23,442 nt of DNA. Origin: Alphaproteobacteria bacterium (lineage in GTDB: Bacteria > Pseudomonadota > Alphaproteobacteria > SMXP01). A program made the translations under genes and the position numbers. Location of the stretch: assembly GCA_004356335.1 (NCBI GenBank), contig SMXP01000086.1, positions 1-23,442 of the forward strand, written 5' to 3'. How positions within the stretch are numbered: position 1 is the stretch's first letter; the number at the start of each line of letters is the position of its first letter. The notes under the pieces were generated by a model that worked only from the letters and a program-made list of their open reading frames with translations, was not told the origin of the DNA and ran no database searches. Of the stretch, positions 13,124-20,252 are shown one piece after another.

Positions 13124-13728
13124 TGCCCCGTCTCTTCTTGTGTCTTCTCTTCTTGTCTCTTCTCTTCTTGCCGCTTGGCCTGCCACTCGTCACGCAATAT
13201 GCCGAACATCAACAAATCGTGCCGCGTGCCGTCGAAACCTCGGCCATGTAGGCGTAAAACGCCCTCGCACTTAAAACCTTGAGCCTTATAATTAAAAATA
13301 GACGGGAAATTACGTGCGTTGACTTTGCCGTAAATTTTGAAGACTCCCATATCGTTAAACAGCCAATCAAAAACCGTTTGACGAACTTCGATCACCACTC
13401 GGCGACCCCAATAATCCTTATTGCCAATCACGATATTGGTCAGCGCCCGCTGTTCGGCCTCAAGGAAGATGGATATAAAGCCGATCGGCAATTCCTGTTC
13501 CCGCGGGAAAATACCAACGTGAAATCGTCGTCGATTGTCAAAGCGCCGAATATGCTGGGCGGCCCGGGCCGTGTCCCATTGGCGCGGCTCAAAGCCCAAG
13601 CTATTTTGCACCTCGGGGTCGTTCCACCAGCCGACATAAGTGTCGGTGGCGTCTTTTGCCGTCAACGAGCGAAGCCGATAATTTTCGGTCTGCAACTTCA
13701 GCTGTCTTCCCGGTCTCCAATCCGTCAT
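13120..13728 (-). CDS. GNAT-family N-acyltransferase (RimJ/PseH-like)
   Basis: The 202-residue product has the GNAT fold: beta-1 YRLRSLTAKDATDTYVGWWNDPEV, central strand PIGFISIFLE, the acyl-CoA (or acyl-ACP) loop region IGNKDYWGRRVVIEV (101-115), and the RimJ-type KVNARNFPSIFNYKAQGFKCEG block. The start is an ATG overlapping the AMP-ligase stop as ATGA (13725-13728), and its own stop overlaps the ACP start the same way. The last 19 residues (184-202) are a Glu/Lys/Gln-rich repetitive tail. In sugar and flagellin glycan pathways such enzymes N-acetylate amino sugars. Here the linked AMP-ligase and ACP suggest a special acyl donor. Acceptor unknown. Confidence 0.82.
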   Translation of the reverse strand: MTDWRPGRQLKLQTENYRLRSLTAKDATDTYVGWWNDPEVQNSLGFEPRQWDTARAAQHIRRFDNRRRFHVGIFPREQELPIGFISIFLEAEQRALTNIVIGNKDYWGRRVVIEVRQTVFDWLFNDMGVFKIYGKVNARNFPSIFNYKAQGFKCEGVLRLHGRGFDGTRHDLLMFGILRDEWQAKRQEEKRQEEKTQEETGQ

Positions 13729-15194
13729 GTCGCCACCGTTTTCAAACAAGCCTGGCGCACGATGTCGCGGTTCAGTTTGCCGCGGTCGGTTTTGGGAATG
13801 TCGGTCAGGAAAAACCAACGTTCCGGTACACATTCTCGGCGGATCCGCCCCATGCACCAGCTGCGTAATTGTTCCCCATCGATCGTCCCTTCGCCGGCAA
13901 TTTGCACCGCGACCGCCACGATTTCTCCCGCAACCGCATCCGGTAGTCCAAAGGCACAGGCCTCCACGACCAAAGGATGGCGCTCCAACAGGGCGTCGAC
14001 CTCCTCCGGCGACACCTTCATGCCGCCCCGATTGATTTCGTTCTTTATGCGCCCGGTCAATCGGATCCAGCCTTGGGCGTCGACCGTGCCGGTATCGCCG
14101 GTATGATACCAGCCGTCGCGTATGGCATGGGCGGTCAGGTCCGGTCGCCGAAAATAGTGGGTCATCAGCGACGGCGGGCGCAGCACAATTTCACCCTCAC
14201 CGGTTTTGGCGCGGGAGCCGTCGGACAGGCAAACCGCCGCGTCGCCGCCCCACATCGGGCCGATCAGCCCGTCTTCCGGTGGCCGATCCCGGGCCGACCC
14301 CCCGGCGATCCAATTGGCGGTTTCCGTAATGCCATACATGTTGCGCACATCGTCGGTGCCCGACCAATCGGCAACGGCACGGACCAAGTCCGCCGCCACC
14401 GGCGCCGAGCCGATATTAATTTGTCGCACGGTGTCACGAGAGGGCGGCGGCGAGGCCTTCAAGGCAACCTTCCAGAAGGCCGGCACCGAACTCATGAAAG
14501 TGATGTCATGCTCGACCAATTGCGCGCCCAATCGGGCGGCCCCCGCCAGGCCGCCGCCAGCGGCCAAAAATACGTCGCCACCGGCAAACAGGGGGGTCAG
14601 GCAATTGCCGATCAGGCCATGTCCGAAATGGCTCGGCAACACACAAAGGGTGCGCCTCAAAGTCGCACCGTCAATAAATTTATGATTATAATTAATCCGT
14701 GAGCGGATCGATCCGAAGCTGTGCACAACCGCCTTAGGGTCCCCCGTGGTGCCCGACGTAAACAACATGAGGGCCGGTGCCGCCACTGCCCCACCGATCC
14801 GCCATGTGCCGGGATCTAAACCCTTGTTCGGCTTGGCCGCGTCCTCGATGACGCATATGTCATCCGGTAGCGCTAAATCCCCGGTCCGATCGCCGGGCAA
14901 CACCGCATCGGGTTCGGTGAACGTTATTACATTCGCGATTTCTCCAGGCGTTAAATCCGGGTTAACACAAGCAGCACAGGCACCCACCGCCCAGACCGCA
15001 AAGAGATCGGCAAAAAACGCCGGCGTACCGCCATGGGCGATGATCACCCGACTGGCGGGTCCGACACCCGCCTTCTCCAAAGTGGCAAGGCGCTCGACGA
15101 CGGCGCCGCGCAGTTCCGCAGCCGACCATTTGCATGCCCGTGCCAAGTCACTGACTTCACCGATCCGCGCCAGATCGAACACCGCACGCTCCAT
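13725..15194 (-). CDS. AMP-forming acyl ligase (ANL superfamily), probable ACP loader
   Basis: This adenylate-forming enzyme has 489 residues from ATG 15194. It carries the P-loop-like LMLFTSGTTGDPKAVVHS motif (about 143-160), NMYGITETANW (A5), WYHTGDTG (A7), RIKNEINRGGMKVSPEEVD (A8 hinge) and the catalytic lysine in KTDRGKLNRD (K473). The reaction is acid plus ATP to acyl-AMP, then transfer to a thiol. With an ACP gene two positions downstream in a coupled operon, transfer to that ACP is more likely than to CoA, though this is inference. ATG 15194 is preceded by GGGAA; a GTG at 15254 would add 20 residues but has no ribosome-binding site. Its stop overlaps the GNAT start by ATGA. Confidence 0.88.
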   Translation of the reverse strand: MERAVFDLARIGEVSDLARACKWSAAELRGAVVERLATLEKAGVGPASRVIIAHGGTPAFFADLFAVWAVGACAACVNPDLTPGEIANVITFTEPDAVLPGDRTGDLALPDDICVIEDAAKPNKGLDPGTWRIGGAVAAPALMLFTSGTTGDPKAVVHSFGSIRSRINYNHKFIDGATLRRTLCVLPSHFGHGLIGNCLTPLFAGGDVFLAAGGGLAGAARLGAQLVEHDITFMSSVPAFWKVALKASPPPSRDTVRQINIGSAPVAADLVRAVADWSGTDDVRNMYGITETANWIAGGSARDRPPEDGLIGPMWGGDAAVCLSDGSRAKTGEGEIVLRPPSLMTHYFRRPDLTAHAIRDGWYHTGDTGTVDAQGWIRLTGRIKNEINRGGMKVSPEEVDALLERHPLVVEACAFGLPDAVAGEIVAVAVQIAGEGTIDGEQLRSWCMGRIRRECVPERWFFLTDIPKTDRGKLNRDIVRQACLKTVAT

Positions 15195-15291
15195 GTCCGT
15201 TTCCCGTATTGCCAATATGCCCAATTTCCGGGCGGGCCTTGTTGTGTCTTCCACTCACAGAGCCATGATGGTCGCGCCCATGTTCGCCGGC

Positions 15292-15395
15292 TAGAGCGCA
15301 TTCAGGAAAAGTGGGCCCGGTTTTCCGTCCGAATGCGCGATAAAACAAAGACTTAGAGCACGCTCAAGGATTCCATCTTTTATCAACGTGCTCTA
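15292..15395 (+). repeat. RIME-like element, full copy D
   Basis: This 104-bp copy of the GGAAAA subtype has module 1 GCGCATTC...GAATGCGC, a linker ATAAAACAAAGACT, and module 2 TAGAGCACGCT/AACGTGCTCTA (one non-paired position). It lies between the sulfotransferase stop and the AMP-ligase start, so it may divide the two minus-strand units. Confidence 0.85.
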
Positions 15396-15417
15396 AGGCG
15401 CATGGATTAAGTTTACC

Positions 15418-17079
15418 CTATCTGACGTCGCCCAAGGCATCCAACAGAGGCTGAAGATGCTTTTCGTAATTGCGCCAGCGTTCGACGGAGCCTTTATAAA
15501 TGGGTTGACGAACCTGCCAGCGGCTTGCCGTAAGGACGGATCTCGATGCCTTGTAAAAGGTCAAACATTCATCCGACCACGGAAGATCAAGATAGTCTAT
15601 CACTGCCCGCGATTTTCCTTCCTGGTCGGCAACTATATCTTCGTACTTCACTTCCAAGATCCGGCCGGGCAGTACTTTTTCCCAATGATCCATAAGCCGC
15701 ATGTAATGGGTGTAATAGGTGCCCAAGGATGACAGATCTTTCTTATAGGCATGAAAGTCGTTGAACGATTGGGTATAAATGGAAAGGCAATTGTCGAGGG
15801 CGTTTCTTTTGGAATGAATGATCTTCACGTTGGGAAAAAGAAGTGCAATCAATCCGACATTTTGGAAATTATGCGGCATTTTATCGGTGACGAAATCCGC
15901 ATCCGTCGAGTGCCGCTTTATATCCCACAAATAAGAACGTGCCAGGAATTCCACGCCCATCTTGGACATATACTCCATATTGCTGGGATATTCCGGCGAT
16001 AGTGTCGGATGAAGCTCGCAATATTCCACGGACCTTTGGGCCAACTTATTTAAGTATTCGAGCTCCCCGGCGCCGTGTATTTGCGGATGGCTCGATATGA
16101 TTTGTTCCAACAGGGTGGTGCCGGACCGCGGCATGCCGACGATAAATATGGGCCGATTTGACTCGCAGCCGTAATCTTTTCGCTCGGCAAAAAACTCCTC
16201 CGTAAAGACATCGATAATTTTGTCGATATGAGTGACGAATTTATCGACGTCGCCCTCGGCTTCGACGGCCGCATTAGCTCGTCCGAAATAGTGAAAAGCT
16301 TTGTCGTAGTCGCCCATGTCATCGAAAATCTTTCCCAAAGAAAACAGCAAACCTTTTCTTTCAGCGCCGCCTTTTTCATCCGGGCTGGCAAGCTCTTCCA
16401 TCTTCTCAAGTTCGGGTGGTGCTTCTTTGAATTTCTTAACCTGGGCAAGGGCAGCAAAGCCCGCACCGTTTGTCGGCGATTTTTCCATTCCCTTTCTTAT
16501 GAGTTCTTCCGCTTCGGTTAACTTACCTTCATCGTGTAGCAGGCGGGCGAGACCCACATAGCCGCCGGGACGTTCCGGGTGGTGTTCGATCAGACTTTCG
16601 TAACAGATCGTCGCATCTTGCGGCCGCCCGGCCATTCGATAGGCGGACCCTAGATTGTTTAAGGCCTCGACGAATTCCGGATTGATCGCCACTGCTCTTT
16701 CCAAATATTTGATGGCGTCTTCCGACTTGTAAAGTTTCGAGAAGGTGTGTCCCAAATTATTTAGGATGACCGGATCGCGCGGACGCAACATGGCGGCCCG
16801 ATAAACCAGCTCGAGCCCCTGCATCAGCTCGCCTTGGGTCGCCTCGAGGGTGCCCAGCAAATTAAGGGCGTCGGGTTGATTGGGATTTTGCGTCAGCACG
16901 CCCCGGAAAATGGCCCGGGCTTCATCCACCTCATTGTTGCGGATATGCCCAATCCCCTTTTCCAGCAAAGCTTGAAGCTTTTCAATCTGCTCTCTCTGCC
17001 GAGCAGGCATGGCGGCCCGGCCGCCCATAGGCGACCCCAATCCGGGAAGCTGGGATGACGATTGTTTGGACTCCACCAT
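15418..17079 (-). CDS. TPR-domain sulfotransferase
   Basis: The 553-residue product has an N-terminal TPR region (about 40-270, at least six repeats, e.g. PVILNNLGHTFSKLYKSEDA) and a C-terminal PAPS-dependent sulfotransferase domain. The 5'-phosphosulfate-binding loop is IFIVGMPRSGTTLLEQ (PRSGTT 317-322). The 3'-phosphate site is KIIHSKRNALDNCLSIY (R425, S433). A C-terminal VERWRNY follows. Such proteins are frequent and multi-copy in marine alphaproteobacteria and resemble protein or glycan sulfotransferases; the acceptor is not predictable. There is no signal peptide, so it is probably cytoplasmic. The ATG start has AAGGA upstream. It lies upstream of the acyl-modification cassette on the same strand, separated by a repeat element, so a shared role in decorating a surface molecule is only suggestive. 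Confidence 0.88.
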   Translation of the reverse strand: MVESKQSSSQLPGLGSPMGGRAAMPARQREQIEKLQALLEKGIGHIRNNEVDEARAIFRGVLTQNPNQPDALNLLGTLEATQGELMQGLELVYRAAMLRPRDPVILNNLGHTFSKLYKSEDAIKYLERAVAINPEFVEALNNLGSAYRMAGRPQDATICYESLIEHHPERPGGYVGLARLLHDEGKLTEAEELIRKGMEKSPTNGAGFAALAQVKKFKEAPPELEKMEELASPDEKGGAERKGLLFSLGKIFDDMGDYDKAFHYFGRANAAVEAEGDVDKFVTHIDKIIDVFTEEFFAERKDYGCESNRPIFIVGMPRSGTTLLEQIISSHPQIHGAGELEYLNKLAQRSVEYCELHPTLSPEYPSNMEYMSKMGVEFLARSYLWDIKRHSTDADFVTDKMPHNFQNVGLIALLFPNVKIIHSKRNALDNCLSIYTQSFNDFHAYKKDLSSLGTYYTHYMRLMDHWEKVLPGRILEVKYEDIVADQEGKSRAVIDYLDLPWSDECLTFYKASRSVLTASRWQVRQPIYKGSVERWRNYEKHLQPLLDALGDVR

Positions 17080-17409
17080 GTACCTGATCCTTCGCCTGTT
17101 GATGTGCCGGCAATTCTAGAGACCAGCCCGATCCCGCACTTTAAAGCATGCTCTTTCAGTTGTCCTTTATCGGCCAGGGCCGCGTCTGTAAATACCGGCC
17201 TGACATGGTGGCAGGTGTTATCCGTTTTGACGCCCCGGGCCATTTGCCGGACGCGGCATTGCCGGTTTTATTCGATAAAATGCCTGACGCCGCCATGAAG
17301 CCAATCTGTTGTATTTTTGCCACAATAGGCCACAAATAAACCCTAGCCCAGGCCCTGGTTTGATTGCCGTATGTCGCCGCCAGCCGGCATTTTTGTTGTC
17401 GTATCGCAT
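17080..17409. other. Intergenic stretch between divergent TPR genes, no gene recognised
   Basis: This region should contain the promoter of the sulfotransferase gene. On the minus strand TTGTGG and TACAAC near 17300-17335 lie about 16 bp apart, a weak candidate. Short open frames here (for example a 63-codon plus-strand frame from 17148) lack ribosome-binding sites and protein-like composition. Confidence 0.3.
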
Positions 17410-17513
17410 TAGAGCACATTCACTTTATTTGGAATCGCTAACGTGCTCTAAGCCTTTGTTTTGTCGCGCATTCGGACGGAAAATCGGGTCCACTTTTCCT
17501 GAATGCGCTCTAG
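17410..17513 (-). repeat. RIME-like element, full copy E (minus orientation)
   Basis: This 104-bp copy of the GGAAAA subtype is inverted relative to copies A, B, D and F. Module 2 arms are TAGAGCACGTT and AATGTGCTCTA, with a G:U wobble where the others pair G:C. It lies in the gap between the divergent sulfotransferase and TPR-protein genes. A 39-codon minus-strand frame starting in unique sequence at 17567 ends inside this element at 17448. Confidence 0.85.
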
Positions 17514-17691
17514 TAATACGCGGGCATTGATGCGGATACGGGATATATCTTCGGCGGTCTCGCTCATGGCCAATGCCCGGTATGAGTTCACCCTGTCGAA
17601 CAATTAATGGAACCCTTATTATTAGCGGCGGCATCGGCTATGAGTTTGCCCCGGGCGAGACGTCATTGCCGGCCAATTGAAGAGCTCCACC

Positions 17692-19851
17692 ATGGGTCGA
17701 GTTTTATTCTGTTTCTTGTCTTTTTGCCTGTGCGTTGCGTGCGAGGAATCCGGTCCGGACGTCACTCTCGACAACGTCTTCAACGCGCAGATGATCGAAG
17801 ATTACGACCTGGTCATTAACCTTAGCACCGACATATTGGGCCAGTGGGGGGTGTCTAAGGAAGACAAAGTCAAAGCCTATACATTCCGAGGCGGCGGCTA
17901 TAGCAAGCTCGAGCAATACGAGCCCGCAATCGCCGATCTTAGTGACGCCATCAAACTCGACCCGACGTGGCGATTGGCCGTGCTTGACCGCGCTGCCGCT
18001 TATCAAGCGATTGGCTTGTATGCCGAAGCCGTCGAGGACTGGACGGAAATAATAAGAACAGATCCTCAACATGCCGAGGCGTTTGCTCAACGCGGTGAGG
18101 CGCGTGCCGCCTTGGGTCAACATAAATTGGCGATTGAAGATTTTACGCAAGCGGTGAAGTTTAACCCGAGTGCTGCCAGATCCTATAACCTGCGCGGCCT
18201 TTCCCATCGCTTGCTTCGCCAATACGAAAGCGCCATCCAAGATTTTACCGCTGCCATTGAAATCAAACCGGCGTTTCTGGCGGCCTTGAACAATCGGGGC
18301 TTGGCGTACAATTCTCTGGGTCAATATGCGCGTGCGATTGAAGATTACACCATAGCGCTTCGACTCTTTCCAAGATACCTGATGGGCTACAATAACCGCG
18401 GAATCAGTCTTGGTTTTCTCGGACAGCACGAAGCGGCTATCCGCGATTTCAATACGATCATTGAGTTCAATCCGGAAGACGCGTTTGCGTTTAATAACCG
18501 ATGCAACGCCTATGGCAAGCTTGGCGAATTAGAGCGTGCCATTGAGGACTGTAACAAGGCCATCGAGCTCGATCCGAATTATGCATATTCGTTCTTCAAT
18601 CGCGCCACCGCTTATGGCGCGCTCGGCGAATTTGGCAGCGCTATTGAGGACTACACCAGAGCCACAGAACTCAATCCGAAATATGCCGAAGCGTTCAACA
18701 AACGCGCACAGGCTTTTGAAGAACTTTCGGACAAACTGAAAGCCATCGAGGATTATACGAAGGCAATTGAGCTTACGCCAAAGAGAGCCGTGCTTTATCT
18801 TAAGCGTTGCGCCGCTCTCGGTGAAATTAGCGAATACGGCGAAGCCCTTACGGATTGCAGCAAAGCGGTTGAAATGAATCCGGATTCACCGCCCGTTTTC
18901 AGTCAGCGTGCGCTTCTTTATCAGAAACTTGAACAATATGACGATGCCGTAAAGGACTGGGATCGATTTATCGAATTAAACCCGAATGTTTATGCCGCCT
19001 ATATGAACCGTGCACTCGGCCTTAAAAAAATGAACCAGTATGACCGGGCGGTCGACGATTACATCAAAGCCATCGAACTCAATCCGGAATCCGAATCGGC
19101 GTTTCTCGAGCGCGCCGGCGCTTATGAATCACTGGGTCAATTTGACCGTGCCACCGATGATTACGGCAAAGCCTTGGAACTCAATCCGGAAAACATTGCT
19201 TCCTTCACGAATCGGGCCAACAATTTCTTACGACTCGGCCAATACGAAAAAGCCTTGGACAGCTATGCCGAGTCGATAAATTTGGACCCAAATATTGCCG
19301 GAACTTACTTTGATCGTGGTCTGGTTCATATCACGCTCGAACAATATGACAATGCGATTGAGGACTACACCAGAGCCATAGAACTCAATCCGATCGATGC
19401 CGGCGGATTCGTTATGCGAGGCGGCACGTTCGGCGTGATGGGCCAGCTCGAGTCCGCGCTCGAAGATTTCAACAGAGCGATCGAATTGGACTCGAATGAC
19501 GCAACGACGTTCGTTCGACGCGCCGCCGCCTTTAACGGGCTTGGTCAATATGACCGCGCCGTTGACGACCTCAATCGCGCGATTAAACTCGATCCGGCCG
19601 ATGGCACTGCCTATAACAGCCGCTGTTGGACAAACGCCAAACACCTTGGCCGGTTTGAAGCGGCGTTGCCCGATTGTGAAACGGCTGTAAAGCTTGATCC
19701 GGCGTCGGCCAACGCCCTGCATAGCCTCGCCTTCGTCCATGAGGGCCTGGGTGACCGCGGCCTCGCCGTCGAGGAATACCGGCGTGCGCTCGAGATGGAT
19801 CCAGATCTCCAGGCGACAAAAGACGATTTGGCGCGGCTTGGCGAACTTTGA
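17692..19851 (+). CDS. Exported protein of 19 tandem TPR repeats
   Basis: The 719-residue product starts at ATG 17692 (GAAGAG upstream; TTG at 17677 would add five residues). A hydrophobic N-terminus with three cysteines, LFCFLSFCLCVACEES, could be a signal peptide with an imperfect lipobox. From about residue 57 to the end the chain is 19 consecutive 34-residue TPR units with the consensus A..NRG.AY..LGQY..AI.DY..AIELNP, almost without linkers. TPR superhelices bind proteins, so this is most likely a periplasmic or membrane-anchored scaffold. Regular Asn-Arg at the same place in each unit suggests binding of repeated carboxylates or peptide ends. It precedes the permease-FG-GAP gene on the same strand with 401 bp between. 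No enzymatic domain is seen. Confidence 0.88.
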   Translation: MGRVLFCFLSFCLCVACEESGPDVTLDNVFNAQMIEDYDLVINLSTDILGQWGVSKEDKVKAYTFRGGGYSKLEQYEPAIADLSDAIKLDPTWRLAVLDRAAAYQAIGLYAEAVEDWTEIIRTDPQHAEAFAQRGEARAALGQHKLAIEDFTQAVKFNPSAARSYNLRGLSHRLLRQYESAIQDFTAAIEIKPAFLAALNNRGLAYNSLGQYARAIEDYTIALRLFPRYLMGYNNRGISLGFLGQHEAAIRDFNTIIEFNPEDAFAFNNRCNAYGKLGELERAIEDCNKAIELDPNYAYSFFNRATAYGALGEFGSAIEDYTRATELNPKYAEAFNKRAQAFEELSDKLKAIEDYTKAIELTPKRAVLYLKRCAALGEISEYGEALTDCSKAVEMNPDSPPVFSQRALLYQKLEQYDDAVKDWDRFIELNPNVYAAYMNRALGLKKMNQYDRAVDDYIKAIELNPESESAFLERAGAYESLGQFDRATDDYGKALELNPENIASFTNRANNFLRLGQYEKALDSYAESINLDPNIAGTYFDRGLVHITLEQYDNAIEDYTRAIELNPIDAGGFVMRGGTFGVMGQLESALEDFNRAIELDSNDATTFVRRAAAFNGLGQYDRAVDDLNRAIKLDPADGTAYNSRCWTNAKHLGRFEAALPDCETAVKLDPASANALHSLAFVHEGLGDRGLAVEEYRRALEMDPDLQATKDDLARLGEL

Positions 19852-19897
19852 TATGGCGCACCAAAAGGGTGGTCTTGGCGGCCGTGGATAGATTATC

Positions 19898-20003
19898 CTT
19901 AGGGTCCTTCCGGTTTTGATAGAATCAAAACCGGAAGGACCCTAAGTTGTTGTTTTGTCGTGTTTCCGGACGGAAAATCGGGTCCGTTCATCCCTTCAAT
20001 CGA
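19898..20003 (-). repeat. Degraded RIME-like element, copy G, with module 2 replaced by a 23-bp perfect hairpin
   Basis: A 23-bp perfect inverted repeat (19898-19920 and 19924-19946) with a 3-base loop begins 46 bp after the TPR-gene stop. It is followed directly by TTGTTGTTTTGTCG and CCGGACGGAAAATCGGGTCC, which match the linker and module 1 of the minus-oriented copy E, before similarity fades near 20000. Total length is close to the canonical 105 bp. The hairpin followed by T-rich sequence could also act as the terminator of the TPR gene. Confidence 0.6.
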
Positions 20004-20020
20004 TCCGCCGGATCGATTGA
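19996..20020. repeat. Perfect 11-bp inverted repeat
   Basis: TCAATCGATCC-gcc-GGATCGATTGA forms an 11-bp stem with a 3-base loop at the edge of repeat copy G. No T-run follows, so it is not a classic terminator. It may be an operator or part of the mosaic element. Confidence 0.55.
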
Positions 20021-20252
20021 CCTTGGCAAGGAAGGTCTTCACTCCTGGAAACACTCTAGGGTCAATATTGGACGGCTTGTGGTCCCTGCCGAGAATTTGG
20101 ATAAAGTCCCGGGATGGGCACAAGAAAGCGCGCTAAATCGGCGAAAAGGGGCCGGTGCGACAAGGTGTTATGTTTCCGTTTCCACTGCTGAGGGGGGTAA
20201 TCTCATTCATGGATGAGTCGCGACTATTGCTGATAGCACAGGGGAACCATCA
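20021..20252. other. Leader region of the permease-FG-GAP gene
   Basis: No promoter could be fixed. A 15-codon frame (ATG 20209, product MDESRLLLIAQGNHQ) ends in a TGA that overlaps the next start codon as ATGA at 20253-20256, so translation could be coupled. GAGGGGGG lies about 12 bases before this short frame. AGGGGAA before 20253 serves the main gene. Confidence 0.3.

Noticed and set aside
13279..14106. 275-codon plus-strand frame opposite the GNAT and AMP-ligase genes
   Set aside because: Antisense to two genes with clear family motifs; composition is that of a shadow frame in GC-rich coding DNA.
13977..14702. 241-codon plus-strand frame opposite the AMP-ligase gene
   Set aside because: Antisense to the conserved A5-A8 motifs of the ligase; no recognisable domain.
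17148..17339. 63-codon plus-strand frame in the gap upstream of the TPR gene
   Set aside because: No ribosome-binding site, no hydrophobic or domain pattern, and it sits in the expected promoter region of the sulfotransferase gene.
17850..19840. Periodic roughly 102-bp repeats resembling a repeat array
   Set aside because: The period equals 34 codons and the units translate as TPR repeats in one frame; it is protein repetition, not a CRISPR or satellite array.
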